From: Methanoregulaceae archaeon
GTDB lineage: Archaea > Halobacteriota > Methanomicrobia > Methanomicrobiales > Methanospirillaceae
Length of the DNA stretch: 9,696 bases
Direction of reading: 5' to 3'
Assembly: GCA_028679275.1 (NCBI GenBank)
Contig: JAJRBV010000006.1
Span: forward strand, 1-9,696
Part shown: positions 1 through 5,825 of the stretch, in pieces
Position numbering within the stretch: position 1 is the stretch's first letter
How the letters are laid out: each line of letters opens with the position of its first letter
Program-made: the position numbers and the translations under genes
Notes under the pieces: model-generated
Told to the model about the DNA's origin: nothing
What the model saw: only the letters and a program-made list of their open reading frames with translations
Database searches by the model: none

Positions 1-63
1 AAGCTCAACAATGACAAGCATCGCCGGAATCGTGATGAGAGGGAGGAACCGGGACTGTTCCAT
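1..63 (-). CDS. N-terminal fragment of a hydrophobic protein, cut by the window edge
   Basis: Reading leftward from an ATG at 63-61, the frame stays open for 21 codons to the window edge. It begins MEQSRFLPLITIPAM and continues with further V, I and L residues. The short polar start followed by a long hydrophobic run looks like a first membrane helix or a signal anchor. The gene is divergent from the small membrane protein at 121, and the gap between them holds an AT-rich TATA-like element. There is no clear Shine-Dalgarno sequence before the ATG, so initiation may be leaderless or nearly so. The family cannot be recognised from 21 residues. That this is a real gene is an inference from hydrophobicity, the ATG and the layout. 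Confidence 0.45.
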   Translation of the reverse strand, partial: MEQSRFLPLITIPAMLVIVEL

Positions 64-87
64 TATAAGACCCCGGCATACTCAGGT

Positions 88-100
88 AAGTTAATTACCC
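88..100. promoter_or_regulatory. AT-rich TATA-like element between divergent genes
   Basis: The heptamer TTAATTA at 91-97 is self-complementary at its core and lies between two divergent starts. Its centre is about 27 nt before the ATG at 121 and about 31 nt before the minus-strand ATG at 63. The usual archaeal TATA-to-start-site distance is about 26 nt. One element could therefore set both start sites, giving an almost leaderless transcript on the right and a very short leader on the left. This rests on spacing and base composition only. Confidence 0.3.
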
Positions 101-120
101 GGTCTTCATCAAGGAATAGC

Positions 121-435
121 ATGGATATACGTGAGTATCTGGGGGATATAATACTCATTATCATACTCTGTGCATCGACGTATCTGTTCCTTGTCACCCT
201 CCGGGCGTCACTGCCATTGCTCGTATATGGTCTGATGATTGTCCTCTCAATTGCCGGGCTCTTCCTGATCATCCATCACAAACTCCGCACAATCGAACTG
301 AATATCACGAACCGCGAGCGCATGATCCGGGTCAGCCTCGAGGAGATCTCGGCAAAAATGGCCCAGCGGTACGAGAGCAGTATCGGGAGGATCGAGGGTA
401 TCGTGACCGAGGTTGCAAAACGGGTCTACCGATAG
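121..435 (+). CDS. Small membrane protein with two helices and a C-terminal helical tail (hypothetical)
   Basis: This 104-residue protein has two strongly hydrophobic stretches, about residues 9-26 and 31-52, separated by a short RASLP loop. They are followed by a charged, heptad-like region (about 55-104, with IELNITNRERM and EEISAKMAQRYESS) that could form a coiled coil in the cytoplasm. I do not recognise a named family. AAGGA at 111-115 is a plausible ribosome binding site for the ATG at 121. The frame is also open upstream to the window edge, but those codons encode charged, unstructured-looking sequence and offer no better start. fen begins 28 nt after the stop, so the two are probably co-transcribed. 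Any functional link to DNA repair would be guesswork. Confidence 0.7.
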   Translation: MDIREYLGDIILIIILCASTYLFLVTLRASLPLLVYGLMIVLSIAGLFLIIHHKLRTIELNITNRERMIRVSLEEISAKMAQRYESSIGRIEGIVTEVAKRVYR

Positions 436-462
436 GGGACAACCCGGGAGCCTGAGTATCGC

Positions 463-1464
463 ATGGGAGTTGCCTTACGGGACATAATTGCTGAGTACAG
501 GACCCCGGTCCCCTGGGAAGCCCTGACCGGGATTGCCGCTGTCGATGCCCATAATGCACTCTACCAGTTTTTGAGTATCATCCGGCAGCCGGACGGGACC
601 CCGCTTATGGACCAGAGGGGAAGGGTCACCTCCCACCTCTCGGGAATCCTGTTCCGGACCACCAGCTTCATCGAGAAAGGAATCAGGCCGGTCTATGTCT
701 TTGATGGAACACCCCCCCCTTTCAAGCAGGCGACCATCGAACAGAGGCGCCAGGTCAGGGAACAGGCAAGAGCCCGGTGGGAAGAGGCGCTGATCCGGGG
801 AGAGATTTCCGAGGCATACAAGCAGGCCCGCTCGGCATCAAAAGTGGACGATGAAGTGATAAGTACCGCAAAGACCCTGATCGGCCTTCTCGGCCTGCCT
901 GTGGTGAAAGCCCCGAGTGAAGGGGAGGCCCAGGCGGCTGCCATGGTCAGCCGGGGCGATGCACGCTACGTGGTCTCACAGGATTACGACACACTCCTTT
1001 TTGGCGCCCCCCTCCTTGTCCGGAACCTCACCGTAAGCGGAAAACGGAAACTGCACGGAAGGACAATATCCGTATCTCCTGAACGGATCGTCCTTTCCGA
1101 AGCTCTCAAAGGTCTTGATCTCTCACGGGAGGACCTGATCAGGATTGCTGTACTGATCGGCACCGATTTCAATACCGGAGTGAGGGGTATCGGCGCAAAA
1201 ACCGCCCTGAAGATTATCAGGAAGGGTGAATTTGAGGCAACCGTCGAAGAAAAACTCCCGGGTCTTGACAGGGAAGCGGTCATAGACTTCTTCCTGGATC
1301 CACCCGTCACTTGGGAATATTCCCTTTCGTGGGGTGAACCAAATCCTGATGGTGTTATGCGGATGCTCTGTGACGGGTATGATTTTGCTCCCGACCGGGT
1401 GGGGAAGGCACTTGAGGGAATGAATGTCAGGAAAGGACAAAAAACCCTCGATTCATGGTTTTAA
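463..1464 (+). CDS. fen: Flap endonuclease 1 (FEN-1), structure-specific 5' nuclease
   Basis: FEN-1 removes 5' flaps and RNA primers during Okazaki fragment maturation and long-patch base excision repair, working with PCNA and DNA ligase. The 333 residues match the usual archaeal length. The metal-binding acids are all present: D28 (AVDAHN), D81 (VFDGTPPPFK), E153 and E155 (PSEGEAQ), D174 and D176 (SQDYD) and D235 (IGTDFN). A helix-hairpin-helix region, GVRGIGAKTALK, follows at about 239-250. The C-terminus QKTLDSWF (Q326, L329, W332, F333) fits the PCNA-interacting QxxhxxaF pattern. The protein starts MG, as expected, since the N-terminal glycine is placed near the active site in this family. 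A purine-rich GGGAG about 10 nt upstream supports the ATG at 463. It lies just downstream of the small membrane protein gene and converges on the phosphatidyltransferase gene. Confidence 0.97.
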   Translation: MGVALRDIIAEYRTPVPWEALTGIAAVDAHNALYQFLSIIRQPDGTPLMDQRGRVTSHLSGILFRTTSFIEKGIRPVYVFDGTPPPFKQATIEQRRQVREQARARWEEALIRGEISEAYKQARSASKVDDEVISTAKTLIGLLGLPVVKAPSEGEAQAAAMVSRGDARYVVSQDYDTLLFGAPLLVRNLTVSGKRKLHGRTISVSPERIVLSEALKGLDLSREDLIRIAVLIGTDFNTGVRGIGAKTALKIIRKGEFEATVEEKLPGLDREAVIDFFLDPPVTWEYSLSWGEPNPDGVMRMLCDGYDFAPDRVGKALEGMNVRKGQKTLDSWF

Positions 1465-1473
1465 AGCTTTAAA
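1460..1473. repeat. Perfect 14-bp AT-rich palindrome over the fen stop codon
   Basis: TTTAAAGCTTTAAA reads the same on both strands and includes the TAA stop of fen at 1462-1464. It sits at the start of the 56-bp gap between convergent genes. It could help end transcription or bind a dimeric protein. However, it lacks a T-run longer than four, and its low complexity makes a chance origin quite possible. The rest of the gap (1474-1520) shows nothing I recognise. Confidence 0.4.
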
Positions 1474-1520
1474 TGGCCTCGTTTCCTCCATGATGTGCCC
1501 GGGTGAACGTCCCATCCGGT

Positions 1521-2117
1521 TCATTTGAGCTCGTTCCAGACGAATATGAACCGCTGGATGGCGGTAAGGTTCCCGATCAGGCCAAAGATAACAAGGAGCC
1601 ATCCAAGGAACGGAAGGCCATAAACCCCGGCCGGGAAAACGATGGTAAGAAGACCTGCGATTATGAGCAGCAGTAGGCGGTCTGCCCTTCCGAGGATACC
1701 TCCGTAATACCGGCCGACCCCCACTGCCTGTGCCTGGGTGCCCAGGTACGAGACCATGAACACTCCCGTCAGGGCAAACACCCCGATCGGCCAGGGAGCA
1801 AACCCCCCGGCAAAAATCCCGGTAATGATGAAGATATCCGCATACCGGTCGACAACATGATCGAGAAAATCCCCTTTCTTGCTCTGGATATTCATCGCCC
1901 GTGCCACTGCCCCGTCCATTGAGTCAAAGGCGGCATTGCACATGATGAAAAAGGTACCCGGCACCACTTCGCCAAAATAAAATGCAATGCCGGCAAAAAG
2001 AGCAACAAAGAACGAGGCTATGGTGAAATGGTCAGGTTTTATACCGATTTTAATTGATAGATTGACAAAAGGCCTGTATATCCATTTCAGATGGGGCCTG
2101 AAGTTATCGAGGGTCAT
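1521..2117 (-). CDS. CDP-alcohol phosphatidyltransferase, probably archaetidylinositol phosphate synthase
   Basis: Membrane enzymes of this family transfer a phospholipid moiety from a CDP-activated lipid to an alcohol, releasing CMP. The full signature D-x2-D-G-x2-A-R-x8-G-x3-D-x3-D is visible: D65, D68, G69, A72, R73, G82, D86 and D90. It is followed by several hydrophobic stretches (about 95-112, 112-126, 146-165 and 167-188), for 198 residues in all. The N-terminus MTLDNFRPHLKWIYRP and the length resemble the archaeal group that joins CDP-archaeol to inositol 1-phosphate, giving archaetidylinositol phosphate. That substrate call is inferred from family resemblance; serine- or glycerol-phosphate-using relatives share the catalytic motif. 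The ATG overlaps the stop of the upstream kinase gene by 4 nt (ATGA), so translation is probably coupled. Confidence 0.85.
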   Translation of the reverse strand: MTLDNFRPHLKWIYRPFVNLSIKIGIKPDHFTIASFFVALFAGIAFYFGEVVPGTFFIMCNAAFDSMDGAVARAMNIQSKKGDFLDHVVDRYADIFIITGIFAGGFAPWPIGVFALTGVFMVSYLGTQAQAVGVGRYYGGILGRADRLLLLIIAGLLTIVFPAGVYGLPFLGWLLVIFGLIGNLTAIQRFIFVWNELK

Positions 2118-2626
2118 TCTATCATTCCAGTATACGATGACCAGTCAATGGCGCCAAACGACGCTTGGATCTCCCCCTTTGCGAACCGGTCCGTAATCAT
2201 TGCGCATTCAGTGGTACTCTTATCTGTTGTATCCAGTTCATAAACCTGTTCTGGAGAGAAAGAATCCACAGTCTCGATAAGGATGACGTCGAGGGCTTCG
2301 GCAAGGGCATTCTCCCTGATTTTTTCCTCTCCGTATCCCCGCTTTTTCAGGCGCTGGATGAGAATATCCGGCCTGCACCGTAACACCACGATCCGGTCGC
2401 AGGGGAGGAGATGGGCAAGATGCCCCTCCACAAACCCGCTAAAAGGGATGAAGCTGCCAGCCCAGCCCTCCTCATCGATGATCAGCGTATCGCGTTCCTG
2501 GTCCTTTTCGATAATGTATCCCGAGATTGTTTCTGACAGGTGAAGGACAGGAGATCCCTGCCTGGCCAGCTCATTCGCCACCGAAGTCTTGCCGGTTCCG
2601 GGTGTCCCGGTGATTCCGCACATCAT
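2114..2626 (-). CDS. Fap7-like adenylate kinase / NTPase
   Basis: This 170-residue P-loop protein belongs to the Fap7 (adenylate kinase 6) type. Members convert ATP + AMP to 2 ADP, and in eukaryotes and archaea Fap7 also acts in small ribosomal subunit maturation. The P-loop GTPGTGKT covers residues 7-14. A D-rich strand TLIIDEE lies at about 47-53, EGHLAH at 67-72, and the lid segment RLKKRGYGEEKIRENALAEALDVI at 92-115 is typical of the family. The start at 2626 places MMCGITGTPG as families of this type usually begin and makes a 4-nt ATGA overlap with the hisC stop. The ATG one codon later (2623) is equally possible, while the in-frame ATG at 2689 would add 21 polar residues inside hisC and is unlikely. 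It is the middle gene of the hisC operon. Confidence 0.88.
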   Translation of the reverse strand: MMCGITGTPGTGKTSVANELARQGSPVLHLSETISGYIIEKDQERDTLIIDEEGWAGSFIPFSGFVEGHLAHLLPCDRIVVLRCRPDILIQRLKKRGYGEEKIRENALAEALDVILIETVDSFSPEQVYELDTTDKSTTECAMITDRFAKGEIQASFGAIDWSSYTGMIE

Positions 2627-3732
2627 GGGGCGCCCTGTTTTTCTTCCCTGATACTCCTGATCTCTTTTAGGAAGAGCTCGTTCTCCCATTCAGCCCCGAT
2701 GCTTACCCTGATGAAATGATCGGGCAGCCCGGGAAAACCGGCACAGGACCTGACGATAATACCCCGCCGGGCAAGTTCCCTGACCATCGCATCGCCGCTC
2801 CAGGGTGCTACATCAGCCATGATAAAGTTTGCACCCGAAGGGCTGACCGGGAATCCGCACTCCCTTGAAAACCTCTCCCTCCACATTATTACATACCTGA
2901 CATACGCTTCCATGCTCTCCCTGTCCGCAAGGGCACCCATGGCTGCCTGGGCAGAAACGGAGTTGAGGGTAAACGGGGTCGAGGCACGGTGGTAGTAGGG
3001 AAGAATCCAGGCAGGCACGAAGGCGTACCCCACCCGGGCGCCTGCAAGTGCATATGCCTTTGACATCGTCCGGCCGATGACGAGGTTTTCGTGCTCCTCC
3101 ATAAGGGGCAGGTAATCGACACTGCAGAACTCAACGTAGGCATTGTCGAGAAAGAGGATCCCGTCTATTTCCGAGAGGATCTCGATTACATCCCTGACAG
3201 GAGTCACGGTCCCGGTCGGATTGTTCGGCGAACAGAGAAATGAGATCTTCGAATTTCGCGCTGCTTTTATAAAGAGCCCGGGATCAACAGAATAATCCTC
3301 ACTCCTTGGAACAGGGACAACTTCTGCCGATTGGGCTTTTGCCGCAAGACCGTAAAATGAGAAGGTGGGCGTGGAAACAGAAACCCTGTCACCGGGGTTT
3401 ACGAGAGTCCTGATCATCGTCTCGATCACCCCATCCATTCCCACCCCGGTAACAAAACTATCGGGGCCATAGGTTTGTGCCAGGCTCTGCACCAGCAGTT
3501 CCATAGTCTCGTCAGGGTACCGGTTCGCCTCATTCAGTGCGGCGCAACCAAGCCGTACCGCCCCGCGAGCGGGAGGGTTCGGATTCTCGTTGCTCCCGAG
3601 CCGGGCTATACGGGAGATACCTTCTTTTTGTGCGATCTCCCCTGGTCTCCCGGCAAAAACATACCCCCCCGAACGGAAACAGTCCCGCACCAGGCCCTCA
3701 TACCTGCCGCTCCTGCTTTTCTCCCCGACCAT
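2623..3732 (-). CDS. hisC: Histidinol-phosphate aminotransferase
   Basis: This PLP enzyme catalyses the glutamate-dependent interconversion of imidazole-acetol phosphate and L-histidinol phosphate in histidine synthesis. The 369 residues are normal for the family. Visible class II fold features are LGSNENPNPP (45-54), the substrate-binding segment RYPDE (71-75), SPNNPTG (168-174) with N171, DNAY (196-199) with D196 facing the PLP ring nitrogen, the Schiff-base lysine K225 in TMSKAYALAGARVGYA, and the carboxylate-binding R342 in IRVSIG. The motif usually written DEAY is DNAY here. A cobalamin-type threonine-phosphate decarboxylase is the main alternative, but the SNENP and DxAYVEF pattern favours HisC. 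GGAGAG about 8-13 nt upstream supports the ATG at 3732. It is the first gene of a three-gene operon; neighbouring his genes are not in this window. Confidence 0.88.
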   Translation of the reverse strand: MVGEKSRSGRYEGLVRDCFRSGGYVFAGRPGEIAQKEGISRIARLGSNENPNPPARGAVRLGCAALNEANRYPDETMELLVQSLAQTYGPDSFVTGVGMDGVIETMIRTLVNPGDRVSVSTPTFSFYGLAAKAQSAEVVPVPRSEDYSVDPGLFIKAARNSKISFLCSPNNPTGTVTPVRDVIEILSEIDGILFLDNAYVEFCSVDYLPLMEEHENLVIGRTMSKAYALAGARVGYAFVPAWILPYYHRASTPFTLNSVSAQAAMGALADRESMEAYVRYVIMWRERFSRECGFPVSPSGANFIMADVAPWSGDAMVRELARRGIIVRSCAGFPGLPDHFIRVSIGAEWENELFLKEIRSIREEKQGAP

Positions 3733-3750
3733 TCCTGACTCTCCAGCGGG

Positions 3751-3758
3751 TATATTAT
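3751..3758 (-). promoter_or_regulatory. Candidate TATA box for the hisC operon
   Basis: TATATTAT on the plus strand reads ATAATATA on the minus strand. It is the most AT-rich element between hisC and the divergent cohesin-like gene. Its centre is about 23 nt upstream of the hisC ATG at 3732, which would put the transcription start at or just inside the annotated start. That fits poorly with the purine-rich GGAGAG lying between the box and the ATG. So the true promoter may lie further upstream, or the message may be leaderless. Confidence 0.35.
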
Positions 3759-3866
3759 GCCCCTGAAAGCAGATAAACTGCAGTGCCGGCAGTCCCCATA
3801 TGTCAGGTCCGGGAAAAAGGAGATACCTTTACCCGTATACAGGATAACCAGAGATAGGTGGATATC

Positions 3867-4640
3867 ATGGAGTGGAATGGAAAAAGAACGATACCGGTTA
3901 TGCTGATCCTCGTTGCCAGCCTGTTTTTTATCCCCGGGATGGTAATGGCAGAGACGATCGGTTTTGAACCGTCCGCTATCAGCGTGAAACCGGGAGATAC
4001 CGTTACCGTGGATCTCGTCCTTGCAGATGCCCCGGGAGGATTATCTGGATTCCGGACTATCGTCCTCCTTAATCCTGAGGGAGTCGCGAAGATTACCTCT
4101 GTCAGCTTTCCGGAATGGGCCGGGTTTGCCAGTGCAGAAGGGGTGCCAGGGGAAAGGGTGAAGGTCACCAGCGTGGATCTTTACAGCCGCGTGGAAGCGA
4201 ACGCGACCGGTGTTGTCCTTGCGACCCTCACGGTTACGGGCGTCTCGGACGGGACGGTAACCCCAGCCATTCAGGACCTGGATTTTGATGATGATGACAA
4301 CCTTCCGGGCTCTGCCGGAAGCATTAATTCACCCTCATCAGGGTCCGGTTCTTCTTCATCTTCTTCCTCTTCTTCCGGTTCAGGATCAACAGCCGGTTCG
4401 GGCACCATATCCCCAGGATCAACGGTTCGACCACTGGTGAACCAGGCCGGACAAACGACCCCGGTCCTGACAAATGAACCCGTCCCTGAACAGACGACGC
4501 CTGTCACTACCGGACCCCCCCCTGCTGCATCCCCTGCAGGCCCGGGAATTCCCTTTGTATCGGTTCAGGGGATGGCTGTATTTCTGGCCACACTGGTAAT
4601 CATGGCAGCCTGGTTCAGAAAAAGAGAGGGCGGGATATAA
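3867..4640 (+). CDS. Secreted cohesin-domain-like protein with Ser-rich linker and C-terminal membrane anchor
   Basis: The 257-residue product appears exported and cell-surface anchored. Residues 1-28 look like a signal peptide (KR, then a hydrophobic core and a likely cut after VMA28). Residues about 31-148 resemble the cohesin beta-sandwich: FEPSAISVKPGDTVTVDLVL opens it, SGFRTIVLLNP and GVVLATLTVTG follow, and an acid run DLDFDDDD closes it. A Ser/Gly linker (153-180) with nine consecutive serines and a Pro/Thr linker (181-226) lead to a final helix (about 231-250) and the basic tail RKRE. The end resembles an archaeosortase-type sorting tail, but no canonical motif is present. The ATG at 3867 is chosen because AGGTGG sits 6 nt upstream; a GTG at 3858 lies inside that site. 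Ligand and partner are unknown, and no dockerin is encoded nearby. Confidence 0.75.
   Translation: MEWNGKRTIPVMLILVASLFFIPGMVMAETIGFEPSAISVKPGDTVTVDLVLADAPGGLSGFRTIVLLNPEGVAKITSVSFPEWAGFASAEGVPGERVKVTSVDLYSRVEANATGVVLATLTVTGVSDGTVTPAIQDLDFDDDDNLPGSAGSINSPSSGSGSSSSSSSSSGSGSTAGSGTISPGSTVRPLVNQAGQTTPVLTNEPVPEQTTPVTTGPPPAASPAGPGIPFVSVQGMAVFLATLVIMAAWFRKREGGI
4350..4376 (+). repeat. Three tandem in-frame 9-nt repeats encoding Ser-Ser-Ser
   Basis: The unit TCTTCTTCM occurs three times in a row (TCTTCTTCA once, then TCTTCTTCC twice) and codes for the nine serines at residues 162-170 of the cohesin-like protein. Because the unit is a multiple of three, gain or loss of copies would lengthen or shorten the linker without breaking the frame. 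Confidence 0.85.
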
Positions 4641-4646
4641 TTCCCC

Positions 4647-4654
4647 TTTTTTTT
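4647..4654 (+). terminator. T8 tract after the cohesin-like gene, likely intrinsic terminator
   Basis: Eight consecutive T residues begin 7 nt after the stop of the cohesin-like gene. Archaeal RNA polymerase commonly terminates at such oligo-T tracts without needing a stable hairpin. The tract overlaps the TAA stop of the convergent argD gene, so the intergenic space is only 12 bp and the transcripts of the two genes probably meet here. Confidence 0.6.
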
Positions 4655-5792
4655 ACCGCCTGATTCCGGTCATTGCAGCATTGATAACCGCTGCAGCCCT
4701 TTCGATCTCCTCATTGGTAATTACGAGAGGAGGAACGAGACGGAGATTTCCATCCGCGGCACAGTTGACAAGGACGCCGTCTTCAGCGCATTTTTTCTGG
4801 ACGGCAGGACAGGTATCCCCGACCGAAAGCCCGATCATAAGCCCCCGTGCCCGGGGTTTGTGGACGGAGAGAAGATCCGCAAAACGCCTCCCCTTTTCCG
4901 GGATATCCGGTAGTAGTTTCTCGATCACCCCGATCGTTGCCCGGGCCGCGGCACATGCCAGTGGACCACCGGCAAATGTGCTCCCGTGCTCCCCTTTCCT
5001 GAACTCGATCCCTTCCCGTGCAAGAAGCGCACCCATCGGAAAACCGCTTGCGATCCCTTTTGCGAGCGTCACGATATCAGGCATGATACCGGTATGCTGG
5101 ATGGCAAGCCATTTCCCGGTCCTCCCCATGCCTGTCTGGACTTCGTCAGCGATCATGAGTGCCCCGTGCCTGTCACAGATCTCCCTGACACCGGGGATGA
5201 AGTCCTCCGGGGGGATGATCACCCCGGCTTCTCCCTGGATCGGTTCCACGAAGATACCCGCAATCGTATCGTCAACTGCCTTCCTGAGACCCTCAAGGTC
5301 GCCATATTCAACGAACGTGCAGGATGGCTCAAGGGGGAGGAATGGCTCACGGATGGCGGGCTTATGGGTGACCGAGAGTGAGCCGAGTGTCCGGCCATGA
5401 AACCCGTGGGTGAAGGCCACGAATTTCTTCCTCCCGGTAGCAAGGCGCGCAAGCTTGATTGCCCCATCATTTGCCTCTGCCCCGGAGTTTGAAAAGAATG
5501 CCTTGTGCATCCCGCAGACTTCCACCAGTTTCCCGGCAAGTTCGGCCTGTCCGGGCACGTAATAGAGGTTTGAGCAATGGATCAGCTTTCCGGCCTGTTC
5601 GCAGATGGCCCGGGTGACTTCAGGATGGCAGTGCCCGGTACTGCAGACCGCGATTCCTGCCACGCAATCGATATACTCCTTTCCCTCAGCATCCCACACC
5701 TTCGATAAGAGACCATGCTCGATCATGATCTCCCGTGAAAATGCAGGCATATAGTACCGCGCATCACCGGCACGGTAATCCATTTCGTTCAT
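4653..5792 (-). CDS. argD: Acetylornithine aminotransferase (class III PLP aminotransferase)
   Basis: ArgD converts N-acetylglutamate 5-semialdehyde and glutamate to N-acetylornithine and 2-oxoglutarate in arginine synthesis. The 379 residues fit the short ArgD subfamily. Motifs seen are SGAEANDGAIKLAR (103-116), HGFHGRT (129-135), EPIQGEAG (183-190), the PLP-contacting DEVQTGMGRTG (216-226) and the Schiff-base lysine K245 in TLAKGIASGFPMGA. STFAGGPLAC (271-280) follows. A lysine-pathway or GABA-type aminotransferase is possible but less likely at this length. Two starts are close together, at 5792 and 5783 (residue 4). The TATA-like box at 5806-5812 lies 26 nt from the second, so a leaderless start at 5783, giving 376 residues, is worth considering. 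guaAB ends 33 nt upstream on the same strand. Confidence 0.9.
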   Translation of the reverse strand: MNEMDYRAGDARYYMPAFSREIMIEHGLLSKVWDAEGKEYIDCVAGIAVCSTGHCHPEVTRAICEQAGKLIHCSNLYYVPGQAELAGKLVEVCGMHKAFFSNSGAEANDGAIKLARLATGRKKFVAFTHGFHGRTLGSLSVTHKPAIREPFLPLEPSCTFVEYGDLEGLRKAVDDTIAGIFVEPIQGEAGVIIPPEDFIPGVREICDRHGALMIADEVQTGMGRTGKWLAIQHTGIMPDIVTLAKGIASGFPMGALLAREGIEFRKGEHGSTFAGGPLACAAARATIGVIEKLLPDIPEKGRRFADLLSVHKPRARGLMIGLSVGDTCPAVQKKCAEDGVLVNCAADGNLRLVPPLVITNEEIERAAAVINAAMTGIRR

Positions 5793-5805
5793 GTATCGTT
5801 CTGCC

Positions 5806-5812
5806 TTTATAT
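5806..5812 (-). promoter_or_regulatory. Candidate TATA box for argD in the guaAB-argD gap
   Basis: The minus strand reads ATATAAA here, preceded by the purine-rich stretch AAAAAAGACAG that could hold a BRE. The box centre (5809) is 26 nt from the ATG at 5783 and 17 nt from the ATG at 5792. That spacing suggests argD can be transcribed separately from pyrG-guaAB, with a leaderless start at the second ATG. No T-run on the minus strand ends guaAB before it, so read-through is also possible. Confidence 0.4.
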
Positions 5813-5825
5813 CTGTCTTTTTTCG

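Noticed and set aside
2627..2689. Longer N-terminus of the Fap7-like kinase starting at 2689
   Set aside because: The extra residues are polar, unlike the family N-terminus, and lie within the hisC coding sequence. The ATGA overlap at 2626 gives a better start.
3858..3866. GTG start at 3858 for the cohesin-like protein
   Set aside because: The GTG is part of the AGGTGG ribosome binding site that serves the ATG at 3867. The ATG also gives a more standard signal peptide.
4350..4376. Tandem repeats considered as a CRISPR-like or phase-switch array
   Set aside because: The units are 9 nt, directly adjacent, without spacers, and in frame in a coding region. They cannot switch the gene off by frameshift.
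4271..4507. Minus-strand frame encoding a very acidic peptide (runs of E, D and P)
   Set aside because: It is the complement of the Ser/Thr/Pro linker in the cohesin-like gene. TCT/TCC codons read backward give Glu and Asp-rich sequence, so the acidity is an artefact.
4681..5400. Long plus-strand open frame of 239 codons opposite argD
   Set aside because: It lies wholly inside argD, which has every catalytic motif. The predicted product is a Ser/Pro/Arg-rich sequence typical of an antisense shadow in GC-rich DNA.
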